Shown here piece after piece: positions 8,080 through 15,987 of a stretch of 64,000 nt of DNA. The position numbers were made by a program, and so were the translations under genes. This DNA comes from Celerinatantimonas yamalensis (GTDB lineage: Bacteria; Pseudomonadota; Gammaproteobacteria; Enterobacterales; Celerinatantimonadaceae): positions 496,001-560,000 of the forward strand of contig NZ_JBEQCT010000002.1 in assembly GCF_046054155.1 (NCBI RefSeq). The letters are read 5' to 3'. The stretch's first letter is position 1. Every line of letters begins with the position of its first letter. The notes under the pieces were generated by a model, which saw only the letters and a list, made by a program, of their open reading frames with translations, did no database searches and was not told the DNA's origin.

Positions 8080-8107
8080 ATCTGGGGGCTTCCCGCCCCC
8101 AGATTTT
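8080..8107 (+). terminator. Rho-independent terminator of dctPQM
   Basis: A perfect 10-bp stem ATCTGGGGGC/GCCCCCAGAT with loop TTCCC, followed by TTT. It ends the transporter operon before the separately expressed regulator gene. Confidence 0.85.
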
Positions 8108-8141
8108 CATTGTTCAAGCAAACTGAGTAGGATGTATTTTT

Positions 8142-8930
8142 GTGAGCAATATAACAACAACGTTTCAACCTAAGCGTTTGTATCAAGCTATCGCAGCTAA
8201 GCTGAAATCACAGATTGCCTCTGGCGCCTATCAGATTGGAGACCGCCTGCCCGCGGAGCGTTTGATTGCTGAAACAATGGATGTGAGCCGCACGGTGATC
8301 CGTGAAGCAATCATTATGCTAGAAGTTGAAGGATTAGTTGAGGTTCGCAAAGGATCAGGGATTCATGTCATTGCGGATCAAATATCTTTGGCTGATACAT
8401 CATCGGATAACCCGCTTGATGCGTTACTTACAGCTGGCCCCTTTGAGCTACTGCAAGCTCGGCAATTGATTGAAAGTAACATCGCTGAATTCGCTGCCAG
8501 CCAAGTCACCAAGCAAGATATCCTTGAGTTAACTCGTATTGTTGAACAAGGTCGCAGTGAGGACCGTGCTCGTGATTCAGCTTGGGATAAGCAATTTCAT
8601 ATTCAAGTCGCCAAAGCAACGCAAAACTCCGTTTTGGTCATAGTAACCGAACAGCTCTGGGTTCATCGCGATCAAAATCCTTATTGGCTCAAATTACACT
8701 CGCATATTGATGAGCGAGCACTTGAGAGTTGGAGCGATGATCATGAGCAGATTTTAAGAGCATTGATGCGCAAAGATTCAAAAGCGGCCAAACTTGCCAC
8801 GTGGCGACATTTAGAAAATACCAAACAAATGCTCTTTGATGCGACTAACTTTGATAATGATGCGCAAGATGACCGATACCTGTTTTCAGAAAATCCTGTC
8901 ATTCATCTCAATCATTCATTAAAGCCATAA
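8142..8930 (+). CDS. exuR: GntR-family (FadR/FCD subfamily) hexuronate regulator ExuR
   Basis: The protein has 262 residues. The winged-helix DNA-binding domain (residues about 8-80) contains GDRLPAERLIAETMDVSRTV and IREAIIMLEVEGLVEVRKGSG. The ligand-binding FCD domain (about 95-235) contains GPFELLQARQLIESNIAEFA and HLENTKQMLFDATN, and the C-terminus DRYLFSENPVIHLN is nearly that of E. coli ExuR. ExuR represses uptake and catabolism genes until a hexuronate binds. The start is GTG with AGGA upstream. It follows the dctM terminator, so it probably has its own promoter. The operator-like elements at 1946-5103 are its likely targets. Confidence 0.95.
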   Translation: MSNITTTFQPKRLYQAIAAKLKSQIASGAYQIGDRLPAERLIAETMDVSRTVIREAIIMLEVEGLVEVRKGSGIHVIADQISLADTSSDNPLDALLTAGPFELLQARQLIESNIAEFAASQVTKQDILELTRIVEQGRSEDRARDSAWDKQFHIQVAKATQNSVLVIVTEQLWVHRDQNPYWLKLHSHIDERALESWSDDHEQILRALMRKDSKAAKLATWRHLENTKQMLFDATNFDNDAQDDRYLFSENPVIHLNHSLKP

Positions 8931-8968
8931 CAAGTTGAGTTTGTTAATAATAAACGTCAATAATGAGA

Positions 8969-8997
8969 TTGCTTACACAGTATTAACCTGCCATTAT
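8969..8997 (+). promoter_or_regulatory. Possible promoter of cheX
   Basis: -35 TTGCTT, a 17-bp spacer and -10 CATTAT, about 95 bases before the cheX start. No sigma-28 signature (TAAAGTTT...GCCGATAA) was found here. Confidence 0.35.
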
Positions 8998-9092
8998 GCG
9001 TAAATTATTCACATAGTTGGTGTAAACTTAGCTATGTTCTACGTAAAGGTGATAAGTCATTTATTTGATTTCAAATAGATAGAAGATGATAT

Positions 9093-9557
9093 ATGGAAGC
9101 AAAGTTCGTTAATCCGTTTCTAAGTTCGCTACTTAATGTCGTGAGCACCATGGCGCAGCTGGACCTAAAACCACAAGCACCTCGGTTAAAAAAAGATGAC
9201 GTGGCGCGAGGCGATGTCTCGGGTGTAATAGGAATGATTGGGCCAACCACAAAAGGGTCATTTTCAATTAGTTTTGATAAATCTTTAGCACTGGAAGTGA
9301 TGAGCCGAATGGTCGGTGAGCGCCCCGCTAGTATTAATGCCGAAGTAACTGATATGGTAGGTGAAATCACCAATATGGTCACGGGTGGTGCAAAACGATT
9401 ACTTGCAGTGCAAGGCTATGAATTTAATATGGCCACTCCAATCGTGGTTGCCGGACCAGGACATACCATTCAGCACAAAACTGATGGCCCAAAAATTCTA
9501 ATGGAGTTCAGCTCAGATTTCGGTGGTGCAACCATTGAAATTTGCTTTGATAAGTAG
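9093..9557 (+). CDS. cheX: CheX-type chemotaxis phosphatase
   Basis: The protein has 154 residues. The CheC/CheX phosphatase signature is intact: D87, E91 (in VGEITN), N94 and P116, spaced D-x3-E-x2-N-x21-P. Proteins with one such motif dephosphorylate CheY-P and so terminate the chemotaxis signal. No other chemotaxis gene lies nearby; it stands alone between exuR and a bidirectional terminator shared with the convergent peroxiredoxin gene. The start ATG has only a weak ribosome-binding site. Motility is supported independently by motX in this window. Confidence 0.9.
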   Translation: MEAKFVNPFLSSLLNVVSTMAQLDLKPQAPRLKKDDVARGDVSGVIGMIGPTTKGSFSISFDKSLALEVMSRMVGERPASINAEVTDMVGEITNMVTGGAKRLLAVQGYEFNMATPIVVAGPGHTIQHKTDGPKILMEFSSDFGGATIEICFDK

Positions 9558-9642
9558 AGTTCCACATTCGGTCAATAGCGCGCTTGATTAAGCGGCTAAT
9601 GCAAACGCACAACAGCTCAAAACTTGATTGATATTGTTGTAT

Positions 9643-9670
9643 AAAAAAGCCGCCATTGGCGGCTTTTTTT
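9643..9670. terminator. Bidirectional terminator between cheX and the peroxiredoxin gene
   Basis: A stem GCCGCC/GGCGGC with loop ATT, flanked by A6 and T7, so it can work on both strands. The two genes converge on it. Confidence 0.9.
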
Positions 9671-9719
9671 ATTTATACGGTTGCGGGGATATACCTATCA
9701 CCCAGCAAATCTTGACGAT

Positions 9720-10325
9720 TTATAGCGAGTCTGCATTCTCAGACAAATACGCCGCAACGCCATCAGGTGAATCTTTCATACCTGCTTTACCAGCTTCCCA
9801 CTGCGCTGGGCATACTTCGCCATGTTCTTGATGGAATGCCAAAGCATCAACCATGCGCAACATGTCATCAATGTTACGGCCTAACGGCAGATCATTGACT
9901 ACTTGATGGCGAACCATACCCTCTTCATCAATTAAAAATGAACCACGGAATGCAACCCCAGCTTCTGGATGTTCAACATCGTAAGCTTGGCAAATTTCAT
10001 GTTTAATATCAGCAACTAATGGAAATTTTACTGCGCCAATACCACCATCTTTCGTTGCAGTATTACGCCATGCATTATGTGTATATTGAGAGTCAATAGA
10101 CACGCCAATCACTTCGACACCTTTTTTCTGGAATTCACTCAAACGGTGATCAAATGCAATAATTTCTGATGGGCAGACAAATGTAAAATCCATAGGATAG
10201 AAAAAAACGACTGCTTTTTTACCTTTTGTAGCTTCTTTGAAGTTAAAGCTATCAACAATTTCACCATTACCTAAAACGGCAGGTGCTGTAAAATCTGGAG
10301 CAGGACGACCTACTAGTACGCTCAT
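9720..10325 (-). CDS. Typical 2-Cys peroxiredoxin (AhpC/Prx1 family)
   Basis: The protein has 201 residues. The peroxidatic cysteine C51 lies in FTFVCPSE and the resolving cysteine C172 in GEVCPAQW. The GGIG motif (94-97) and a C-terminal YLSENADSL tail resemble sensitivity features of Prx1-type enzymes. It reduces H2O2, organic peroxides and peroxynitrite in the cytoplasm at the expense of thioredoxin or AhpF; no ahpF is adjacent. The ribosome-binding site GAGGAAGAG is strong. It is monocistronic and ends at the bidirectional terminator shared with cheX. Confidence 0.96.
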   Translation of the reverse strand: MSVLVGRPAPDFTAPAVLGNGEIVDSFNFKEATKGKKAVVFFYPMDFTFVCPSEIIAFDHRLSEFQKKGVEVIGVSIDSQYTHNAWRNTATKDGGIGAVKFPLVADIKHEICQAYDVEHPEAGVAFRGSFLIDEEGMVRHQVVNDLPLGRNIDDMLRMVDALAFHQEHGEVCPAQWEAGKAGMKDSPDGVAAYLSENADSL

Positions 10326-10586
10326 ATTCTCTTCCTCGATGCTTGCGTATTGTTACAAAACTCATTACTTTAAAAAAAGCAATGCCCTAACATAAACTTA
10401 ACAATATACATGGGGGTTCAATCAAATAATTTCAAGATACTCATATGTTTTTTTAAACTTTTCTTAACAGTTTAATCCTCCATAGTTTCACTGAGTGATT
10501 CGATCTAGAGCCAGAAACTTCGCAAACTATAGCCCATTACACGCAATAATGCCTAAAAATTAAGCGCAACCAATCGTGCTTGATGA

Positions 10587-11987
10587 CTAATATTCGTCGT
10601 CAAATTGGGGGCCTGCGTAATTATCAAACCGTGAAAAATTCCCCTGGAATGTTAATGGAACCTTACCAATGGGACCATTACGTTGCTTACCAATAATGAC
10701 TTCCGCTAACCCCTTATTACTTGGGTCATCATGATAAACTTCATCACGATAAATGAACATAATCAAGTCTGCATCTTGTTCAATAGAGCCCGATTCACGC
10801 AAATCGGAATTCACTGGCCGTTTATCAGCCCGTTGCTCCAAACTACGATTAAGCTGTGAAAGAGCCACAACGGGAACCGTTAACTCTTTCGCCAGCGCCT
10901 TAAGCGAACGAGAAATTTCAGCGATCTCCAAGGTTCGATTCTCTGCCATACCAGGCACCTGCATCAATTGTAGGTAGTCGATCATAATCATGCTTAAGCC
11001 ACCATGTTCACGGGCCACTCGGCGCGCACGCGATCTGACTTCGGTTGGCGTTAATCCAGAGGAGTCATCAATGAACATCTTGCCTTTATCGGCGACTAAC
11101 CCCATAGTTGACGACAGCCTCGCCCAATCATCATCATCGAGATTCCCAGTCCGGATCTTGGTCTGATCTATACGTCCTAACGAGGCCAACAGACGCATCA
11201 TGATCTGACCGGAAGGCATCTCTAAACTAAAGACCAAAACTGGCTTGTCTTGCGTCATAGCCGCATATTCGGCCATATTCATCGCAAAGGTAGTTTTTCC
11301 CATGGAAGGACGCGCTGCAACAATCACCAGATCAGAGGGTTGTAAACCGCTCGTCATTTTGTCGAGATCGGCAAAACCAGTCGACACCCCAGTTACCCCG
11401 CCCTCATTGGGACTCTTATACAACTCTTCAATACGATCAAGTGTTTGTGCTAAAAGACTTTTAACCCCTTTGGGGCCCTCATCACCGCTCGTGCGAGCTT
11501 CAGCGATATGAAACACTTTACTCTCAGCAAAATCGAGTAGCTCGCTACTTTTACGCCCTTGTGGTTCGTAGCCTGCTTCGGCTATCTCGTTGGCGACAGC
11601 AATGAGTTCTCGGGTCACCGCTCGCTCTCGCACAATTTCAGCATAGGCTCGAATATTCGCGGCACTTGGCGTATTTTTAGCGATCTCCCCCAAATAGGCA
11701 AAACCACCGATGTCCTCTAATTGTTCTTGACGCTCTAACTGCTCTGAAACCGTCACTAAATCGATCGGGTTGGCTTGCTCGGCCAATCGGTGCATCGCTG
11801 CAAAAATTAGTCGATGTTGACGCGAATAAAAATCTTGCTCAACCACCTGCTCAGCCACGTTATCCCAGGCATGATTATCCAACATCAAGCCACCTAAAAC
11901 GGCTTGCTCTGCTTCAAAGGAATGGGGGGGAACTTTAAGGGCGGAAACTTGCGCATCCCCCTTTGCTTTACTATTTCGCTCAGCCAT
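10587..11987 (-). CDS. dnaB: Replicative DNA helicase DnaB
   Basis: The protein has 466 residues, close to the E. coli length. The N-terminal domain (about 20-125, beginning PPHSFEAEQAVLGGLML) is followed by a linker and the RecA-like ATPase. Walker A ARPSMGKTT spans residues 225-233, Walker B is MIMIDYLQLM, and the arginine-finger region contains QRNGPIGKVPL. It is the hexameric 5'-3' helicase of the replication fork. No intein interrupts it. A perfect DnaA box lies 31 bp upstream of the start. Its probable loader, DciA, is encoded at 46792-47253. Confidence 0.98.
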   Translation of the reverse strand: MAERNSKAKGDAQVSALKVPPHSFEAEQAVLGGLMLDNHAWDNVAEQVVEQDFYSRQHRLIFAAMHRLAEQANPIDLVTVSEQLERQEQLEDIGGFAYLGEIAKNTPSAANIRAYAEIVRERAVTRELIAVANEIAEAGYEPQGRKSSELLDFAESKVFHIAEARTSGDEGPKGVKSLLAQTLDRIEELYKSPNEGGVTGVSTGFADLDKMTSGLQPSDLVIVAARPSMGKTTFAMNMAEYAAMTQDKPVLVFSLEMPSGQIMMRLLASLGRIDQTKIRTGNLDDDDWARLSSTMGLVADKGKMFIDDSSGLTPTEVRSRARRVAREHGGLSMIMIDYLQLMQVPGMAENRTLEIAEISRSLKALAKELTVPVVALSQLNRSLEQRADKRPVNSDLRESGSIEQDADLIMFIYRDEVYHDDPSNKGLAEVIIGKQRNGPIGKVPLTFQGNFSRFDNYAGPQFDDEY

Positions 11988-12017
11988 GCATTACTCACCA
12001 ATTAAATCTGGGCGTTA

Positions 12018-12026
12018 TTATCCACA
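12018..12026 (+). promoter_or_regulatory. DnaA box upstream of dnaB
   Basis: TTATCCACA, a perfect high-affinity DnaA box, lies in the 107-bp gap before dnaB. One other copy occurs in the window, inside the mraY coding sequence. Regulation of dnaB by DnaA is possible but not shown. Confidence 0.35.
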
Positions 12027-12094
12027 AAAAGTGACTCACGTCGATCTCACTTCTCTTGCAAAGCACGCTTTGCGCCTTTAGGTTAATTACACTA

Positions 12095-12832
12095 CTACCA
12101 GTAATTTTCTACCGTGAGCTGCCCAGGCTTACGCCGCAAATTTCGCTCAAAACCTCGTGCCCTTAGTAAATCACGGCTTTCACGGACCATATCCGGATTA
12201 CCACAGACCATCACTTGACAGTGCGAAGCATCAAGCTCAAAGCCTGCATACTGGGCAAGCTGTTCAGTCTCGATAAGCTGGGTAATTCGTCCAGCCAATC
12301 CTTGTTCTGGCGCTTCACGGCTAACCACTGGAATATATTGAAAATTTTGATGATTCTGGCCAATCGCATCGATCACTTCGCGATAGTTCAGATCCTGATT
12401 ATAACGAACCCCTTGCACTAAGGTAACCCGATCAAATTTTTGCCAAGTCTGCTCAGTTTGTAGCATCGCTAAAAACGGCCCAACCGCAGTGCCTGTCGAG
12501 AGCATCAGTAAATGCTCATAACTGGGTATCTCATCTAATGTAAAGAAGCCACTGGCTCGTTCACCAATCCATAATGAAGAACCCAAGGAAACATGTGCCA
12601 GTTGTGGCGACAATATGCCCCCCGCAACTTCGACCAAATAGAACTCATGGCAATGCGGATGTGGTGGATTGACAAATGAATAGGCTCTTTTAACTAATTC
12701 ACCGTCAATCATCATTCCCAACTGAGCATATTGCCCCGCCAGATACGGGCTTAACGGTGCGTCGACTTTGATCGAGAATAGTGTATCAGTAAAGAATTTG
12801 CGTTCGACTAATGTCGCTTCAATCCACTCCAT
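12095..12832 (-). CDS. fpr: Ferredoxin/flavodoxin--NADP+ reductase
   Basis: The protein has 245 residues and matches E. coli Fpr. The FAD-binding motif RAYSFVNPP and the NADP region LSTGTAVGPFLAMLQTE are present, with VMVCGNPDMV and the aromatic C-terminus ENYW. It passes electrons between NADPH and ferredoxin or flavodoxin in the cytoplasm. The open frame begins at GTG 12844, but ATG 12832 matches the family start and has GAGGGG just upstream. It follows the MOSC/2Fe-2S gene by 39 bp on the same strand, so the two are likely cotranscribed. Confidence 0.95.
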   Translation of the reverse strand: MEWIEATLVERKFFTDTLFSIKVDAPLSPYLAGQYAQLGMMIDGELVKRAYSFVNPPHPHCHEFYLVEVAGGILSPQLAHVSLGSSLWIGERASGFFTLDEIPSYEHLLMLSTGTAVGPFLAMLQTEQTWQKFDRVTLVQGVRYNQDLNYREVIDAIGQNHQNFQYIPVVSREAPEQGLAGRITQLIETEQLAQYAGFELDASHCQVMVCGNPDMVRESRDLLRARGFERNLRRKPGQLTVENYW

Positions 12833-12871
12833 AACACCCCTCACATGGTACTAAATAGCACCTTTTGTGTA

Positions 12872-13981
12872 TTAATCCTCTTGGCTTATGACTAGGTCCG
12901 AGCGGGCAAAACAGCTACAAGCCAATATGTAACCAGCCTCGATCTCTTGTTCACTCAACGCATAATCAGCGCCCACTTCGACCTGACCTTTGATCAGCTT
13001 AACACGACAAGTCCCACAGCTACCACTGCGACAACTACTAGGCAGATCAACCCCCGCATCTTCAGCGATCTCTAAAATAGTTTGCTGTTCACTGCCCTGC
13101 GTACTCACGCCAGCTTGATCAAAAAGGACGCTATGACGCTTCGCGTTCGCAGTAACGGGCTTATCCACCACCATCCGATAAGTACTTGGTGTTCGCTTTT
13201 CTAAAACTTCAATCGCATCATTAAGACCCATACGCCCCTGAGCGGTGACGACAAAATACTGGCCAAACGTCACGTCGCCGGCCTCAGTGCGATGAAATTG
13301 GCTTAACGATTTAAGAGGTTCACCCTCAGTATCGGCAACCGCCGTATTAGGATCAACACAGATAATTTGGCAACGGCTACACGGTTTGACCGCTTCAAGC
13401 TCAACATTCCCGATACGAATTTTTTGCCAGCTCTCTTCGGCAAACGGCTGATCAGCATTCACAACTAAATTAGGGCGAAACTGCAACATCTGATCCACAC
13501 GCCCCGTATAGTCATTAAGCGCTTGCAAAGATTGCTCGCTAATGACCAAGACCGGACAACTATCGGCAAAACTGACCTGATGATCGGGACGGCGACTCAC
13601 CTCCCGTGAGGAGTATTCATCGTAAAAACATAGGTAAAACTGACCGCCCAAATAACGACTCAACCATTCATCGGCAAGTGCACTTAAACGTCGAGCATTG
13701 ATAGTCGAGCGCCACACACTAATCTGTTCCCGGTTATCAGAGACAAGTGAAATAGACACCGGCTCCATACCTGGCGCCTTGAGAGTACAGATATGCTCAT
13801 CTAACTGGCAATCAACCAAAGAGAGCTTGGCATAGTTGCGGATACTCACAAAGCGAGCTGTTGCATCAACCACAACAAGACGGCGATCGCCGAGAAGGCC
13901 AAGCGGGGTGAATTGAGCAGCGTTAAGTGATTGTGCACGCCCTGACTTGAGCGGATAACAAAAAAGTTGTGTTAAAAACAT
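12872..13981 (-). CDS. ycbX: MOSC domain protein with C-terminal 2Fe-2S ferredoxin domain (YcbX type)
   Basis: The protein has 369 residues. The N-terminal MOSC beta-barrel domain (about 1-100) is followed by the MOSC domain proper (about 110-265), which carries the conserved molybdopterin-ligand cysteine C201 in VKPCSRC. The C-terminal plant-type ferredoxin domain (about 285-369) has cluster ligands C317, C322, C325 and C355, spaced C-x4-C-x2-C-x29-C. In E. coli YcbX is a molybdoenzyme that reduces N-hydroxylated bases. The following gene is fpr, a natural electron donor for such a ferredoxin domain, which suggests a self-contained NADPH-driven reductase pair. Confidence 0.92.
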   Translation of the reverse strand: MFLTQLFCYPLKSGRAQSLNAAQFTPLGLLGDRRLVVVDATARFVSIRNYAKLSLVDCQLDEHICTLKAPGMEPVSISLVSDNREQISVWRSTINARRLSALADEWLSRYLGGQFYLCFYDEYSSREVSRRPDHQVSFADSCPVLVISEQSLQALNDYTGRVDQMLQFRPNLVVNADQPFAEESWQKIRIGNVELEAVKPCSRCQIICVDPNTAVADTEGEPLKSLSQFHRTEAGDVTFGQYFVVTAQGRMGLNDAIEVLEKRTPSTYRMVVDKPVTANAKRHSVLFDQAGVSTQGSEQQTILEIAEDAGVDLPSSCRSGSCGTCRVKLIKGQVEVGADYALSEQEIEAGYILACSCFARSDLVISQED

Positions 13982-14056
13982 CAGAGAAAGAATCCAAAAT
14001 TGGGCTAAGATTCTTACTTTATCTTACCTATTAAATCACTGCCAACTCTCGCGCAT

Positions 14057-14088
14057 AAAAAAAACCACGCTTTGATGCGTGGTTTTTT
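14057..14088 (-). terminator. Terminator of the rpsF-priB-rpsR-rplI operon
   Basis: A stem CCACGC/GCGTGG flanked by A8 and T6, with loop TTTGAT. On the minus strand the stem is followed by a U-run. It may also work on the plus strand, but no plus-strand gene ends here. Confidence 0.9.
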
Positions 14089-14115
14089 ACATGCAGATGA
14101 TTCCGGTGATTGTGC

Positions 14116-14565
14116 TTATTCAGCAACAACAACCACTTTCACAGTTGCAGTCACGTCAGCATGAACTTGAACGTCGATTGCATATTCACCGATGTTACGT
14201 AACACACCGTTTGGCAAACGAATTTCAGATTTAGCTACGTCAACACCCGCTGCAGTAATCGCATCAGCGATATCACGGGTACCGATTGAACCAAACAATT
14301 TACCTTCATCACCTGCTTTGCTAGTGATGACAACATTTTCTAGATCAGTCAGTTTTTGGCCACGGGCATTAGCTTTCGCTAACGTTTCAGCCAAATGCTG
14401 TTCATATTCAGCGCGACGCGCTTCAAAATGTTCCAGGTTTGCTTTGGTCGCAGGAACTGCTTTCCCTTGTGGGAACAGGAAGTTACGTGCATATCCAGGT
14501 TTTACAGACACTTTGTCGCCCAGGCTACCCAGATGACTAATTTTGTCTAGTAGAATAATATCCAT
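14116..14565 (-). CDS. rplI: 50S ribosomal protein L9
   Basis: The protein has 149 residues, the exact E. coli length. The L9 signature is GDKVSVKPGYARNFLFPQGK near the N-terminus, followed by the long central helix and the C-terminal domain (KLFGSIGTRDIADAI). It binds 23S rRNA at the base of the L1 stalk. The start has GAGGAAAGG upstream. It is the last gene of the operon and is followed by a strong terminator. Confidence 0.99.
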   Translation of the reverse strand: MDIILLDKISHLGSLGDKVSVKPGYARNFLFPQGKAVPATKANLEHFEARRAEYEQHLAETLAKANARGQKLTDLENVVITSKAGDEGKLFGSIGTRDIADAITAAGVDVAKSEIRLPNGVLRNIGEYAIDVQVHADVTATVKVVVVAE

Positions 14566-14605
14566 TACCTTTCCTCGAAAGTTATGTTTGAGTTAGGCCA
14601 GCGGC

Positions 14606-14833
14606 TTACTTATGTAAGTCAGTGTAAGGCAGCAAAGCCAGGTAACGAGCACGTTTAATTGCACGTGCCAGTTGGCGCTGATATTTCGCGCTAGTACCAG
14701 TAATACGACTTGGTACGATTTTACCACTTTCAGTGATATAATTTTTCAAAGTAGTGATATCTTTATAATCGATTTCAACTACGCCTTCAGCCGAAAAACG
14801 GCAGAATTTACGACGACGGAAAAAACGTGCCAT
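14606..14833 (-). CDS. rpsR: 30S ribosomal protein S18
   Basis: The protein has 75 residues, the usual length. It contains the conserved RRKFCRFSAEG start and the RNA-binding segment RITGTSAKYQRQLARAIKRA. It forms a dimer with S6 on the small subunit. It lies between priB (10 bp upstream) and rplI. Confidence 0.99.
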   Translation of the reverse strand: MARFFRRRKFCRFSAEGVVEIDYKDITTLKNYITESGKIVPSRITGTSAKYQRQLARAIKRARYLALLPYTDLHK

Positions 14834-14843
14834 AAGTTTATCC

Positions 14844-15149
14844 TCACGATAACAATTCTATATGTTGGGCGTGCAGAACCAGCTTTGATTCTCCGTTGCG
14901 AGCACGTTGAGTTTGCAAAAACCCATTGACTCGCACCGTGCATCCCATCTTCAAAGGGAGTAATTCTTTTTTGAATTGACCGCCACTTGCGACCACTGCA
15001 ATAAAGCACTGCGCCACTCGATTAAGTCCTGCTTCAACTTGCGCAGAGCGATGCGCAAGCCAAAACTGGCAATGGTCAATACCACCAGGACTGGTCCGAT
15101 AACGTGGAGCGCGGCTAAGCGTCCCTGTTAAAATCAGACAATTGTCCAC
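14844..15149 (-). CDS. priB: Primosomal replication protein N
   Basis: The protein has 101 residues in a single OB fold. It contains NCLILTGTLSRAPRYRTSPG and GIDHCQFWLAHRS, like E. coli PriB (LSGTVCRAP, PSGIPHCQFVLEHRS). It works with PriA in replication restart by binding single-stranded DNA. Its place inside the ribosomal-protein operon between rpsF (6 bp upstream) and rpsR is the standard one in Gammaproteobacteria. Confidence 0.96.
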   Translation of the reverse strand: MDNCLILTGTLSRAPRYRTSPGGIDHCQFWLAHRSAQVEAGLNRVAQCFIAVVASGGQFKKELLPLKMGCTVRVNGFLQTQRARNGESKLVLHAQHIELLS

Positions 15150-15155
15150 ATTGAA

Positions 15156-15563
15156 TTACTCTTCAGATGCGCTCTGTTCGGCGTTATCATCTTCAGAATC
15201 ATCTAAAGACTCATCACGCTGATCACGACGAGCTGGGCGTTCTTCTCTTGCTTTAACAATAGGAGAAGCTTCAGTTTCACCATGTTTTCTACGCATGATC
15301 ATGTTACGGATGACGGCATCGTTATAACGGAATGCGTTTTCCAGTTCATCGATAACTTCTGCACTGGCTTCAATGTTCATCAGAACATAGTGGGCTTTAT
15401 GCAGTTTTTCGATTGGGTAAGCCAGTTGACGACGACCCCAGTCTTCCAGACGATGGATCTTACCTTCCTGACCTTCGATGATGCCAGTATAGCGTTCGAT
15501 CATACCTGGAACTTGTTCGCTCTGATCCGGATGGACCATGAATACGATTTCGTAATGACGCAT
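15156..15563 (-). CDS. rpsF: 30S ribosomal protein S6
   Basis: The protein has 135 residues. The S6 fold opens with MRHYEIVFMVHPDQSEQVPG, followed by IHRLEDWGRRQLAYPIEKLH and NAFRYNDAVIRNMIM. The acidic C-terminal tail is the region that receives glutamate residues from RimK in E. coli; here it ends EDDNAEQSASEE. It is the first gene of the operon, with AAGGAGC as ribosome-binding site and a leader likely to bind the S6:S18 complex. Confidence 0.99.
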   Translation of the reverse strand: MRHYEIVFMVHPDQSEQVPGMIERYTGIIEGQEGKIHRLEDWGRRQLAYPIEKLHKAHYVLMNIEASAEVIDELENAFRYNDAVIRNMIMRRKHGETEASPIVKAREERPARRDQRDESLDDSEDDNAEQSASEE

Positions 15564-15605
15564 GATTGCTCCTTACGGGTTACAGCCTCTCTCGGCGTAC
15601 AGTCA
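15564..15605 (-). promoter_or_regulatory. Probable S6:S18-binding leader of the rpsF operon
   Basis: The RNA just before rpsF reads (in two parts) ACGCCGAGAGAGGCTGTAAC and CCGTAAGGAGCAATC. It closely resembles my recollection of the leader in front of rpsF in many Gammaproteobacteria, where a CCG-containing internal loop mimics the rRNA site of the S6:S18 dimer. It could let the dimer repress its own operon. Structure was not computed. Confidence 0.45.
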
Positions 15606-15656
15606 AACGCTTGGAGGCAAGGAACTAAAATAGGTGTGACTGTTTCGAGGGCGCAG

Positions 15657-15685
15657 ATTTTACCCAATCTAAGCCGATAGCGCAA
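15657..15685 (-). promoter_or_regulatory. Promoter of the rpsF operon
   Basis: On the minus strand: -35 TTGCGC (15680-15685), a 17-bp spacer and -10 TAAAAT (15657-15662). Transcription would begin near 15650, leaving a leader of about 87 bases. The start region CTGCGCCC is GC-rich, like a stringent discriminator. Confidence 0.55.
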
Positions 15686-15689
15686 TCAA

Positions 15690-15987
15690 TAATCATCGAC
15701 CCATCCGGTTAATTATACTGTTTTGAGCACAAAACTGGGCATTCACAGGCAAGCCAATGATGAGTGCGCCGAATAAGCTCAACATGAACGTGCCCAATCG
15801 CGGCCTCAAAGCGTAAAAACAATGAAATCGAGACGATCATAGTAAATCACCGAGCAGTTGAAAAAGTGGCACAAGAGTAGCGGGATAACACGATTTTTTA
15901 TCACCCCTATCCGGTCACTTTCGATCGCAAATAGGGGCAATCACAGCTCAACCACGCATTCGATGAGCCGAATTTTAAAGATGATGG
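15690..15987. other. Intergenic region between rlmB and the rpsF promoter
   Basis: About 300 bp without a gene. It holds an inverted repeat CCCCTAT...ATAGGGG (about 15905-15938, 20-base loop) that could end rlmB transcription, although no U-run follows. Nothing else is recognisable. Confidence 0.4.

Noticed and set aside
10554..10581. Hairpin downstream of dnaB (AAGCGC...GTGCTT) as a terminator
   Set aside because: The stem contains a mismatch and is only six pairs long; too weak to annotate.
15905..15938. CCCCTAT...ATAGGGG repeat as a firm rlmB terminator
   Set aside because: The loop is long and there is no U-run on the minus strand; mentioned only as a possibility.
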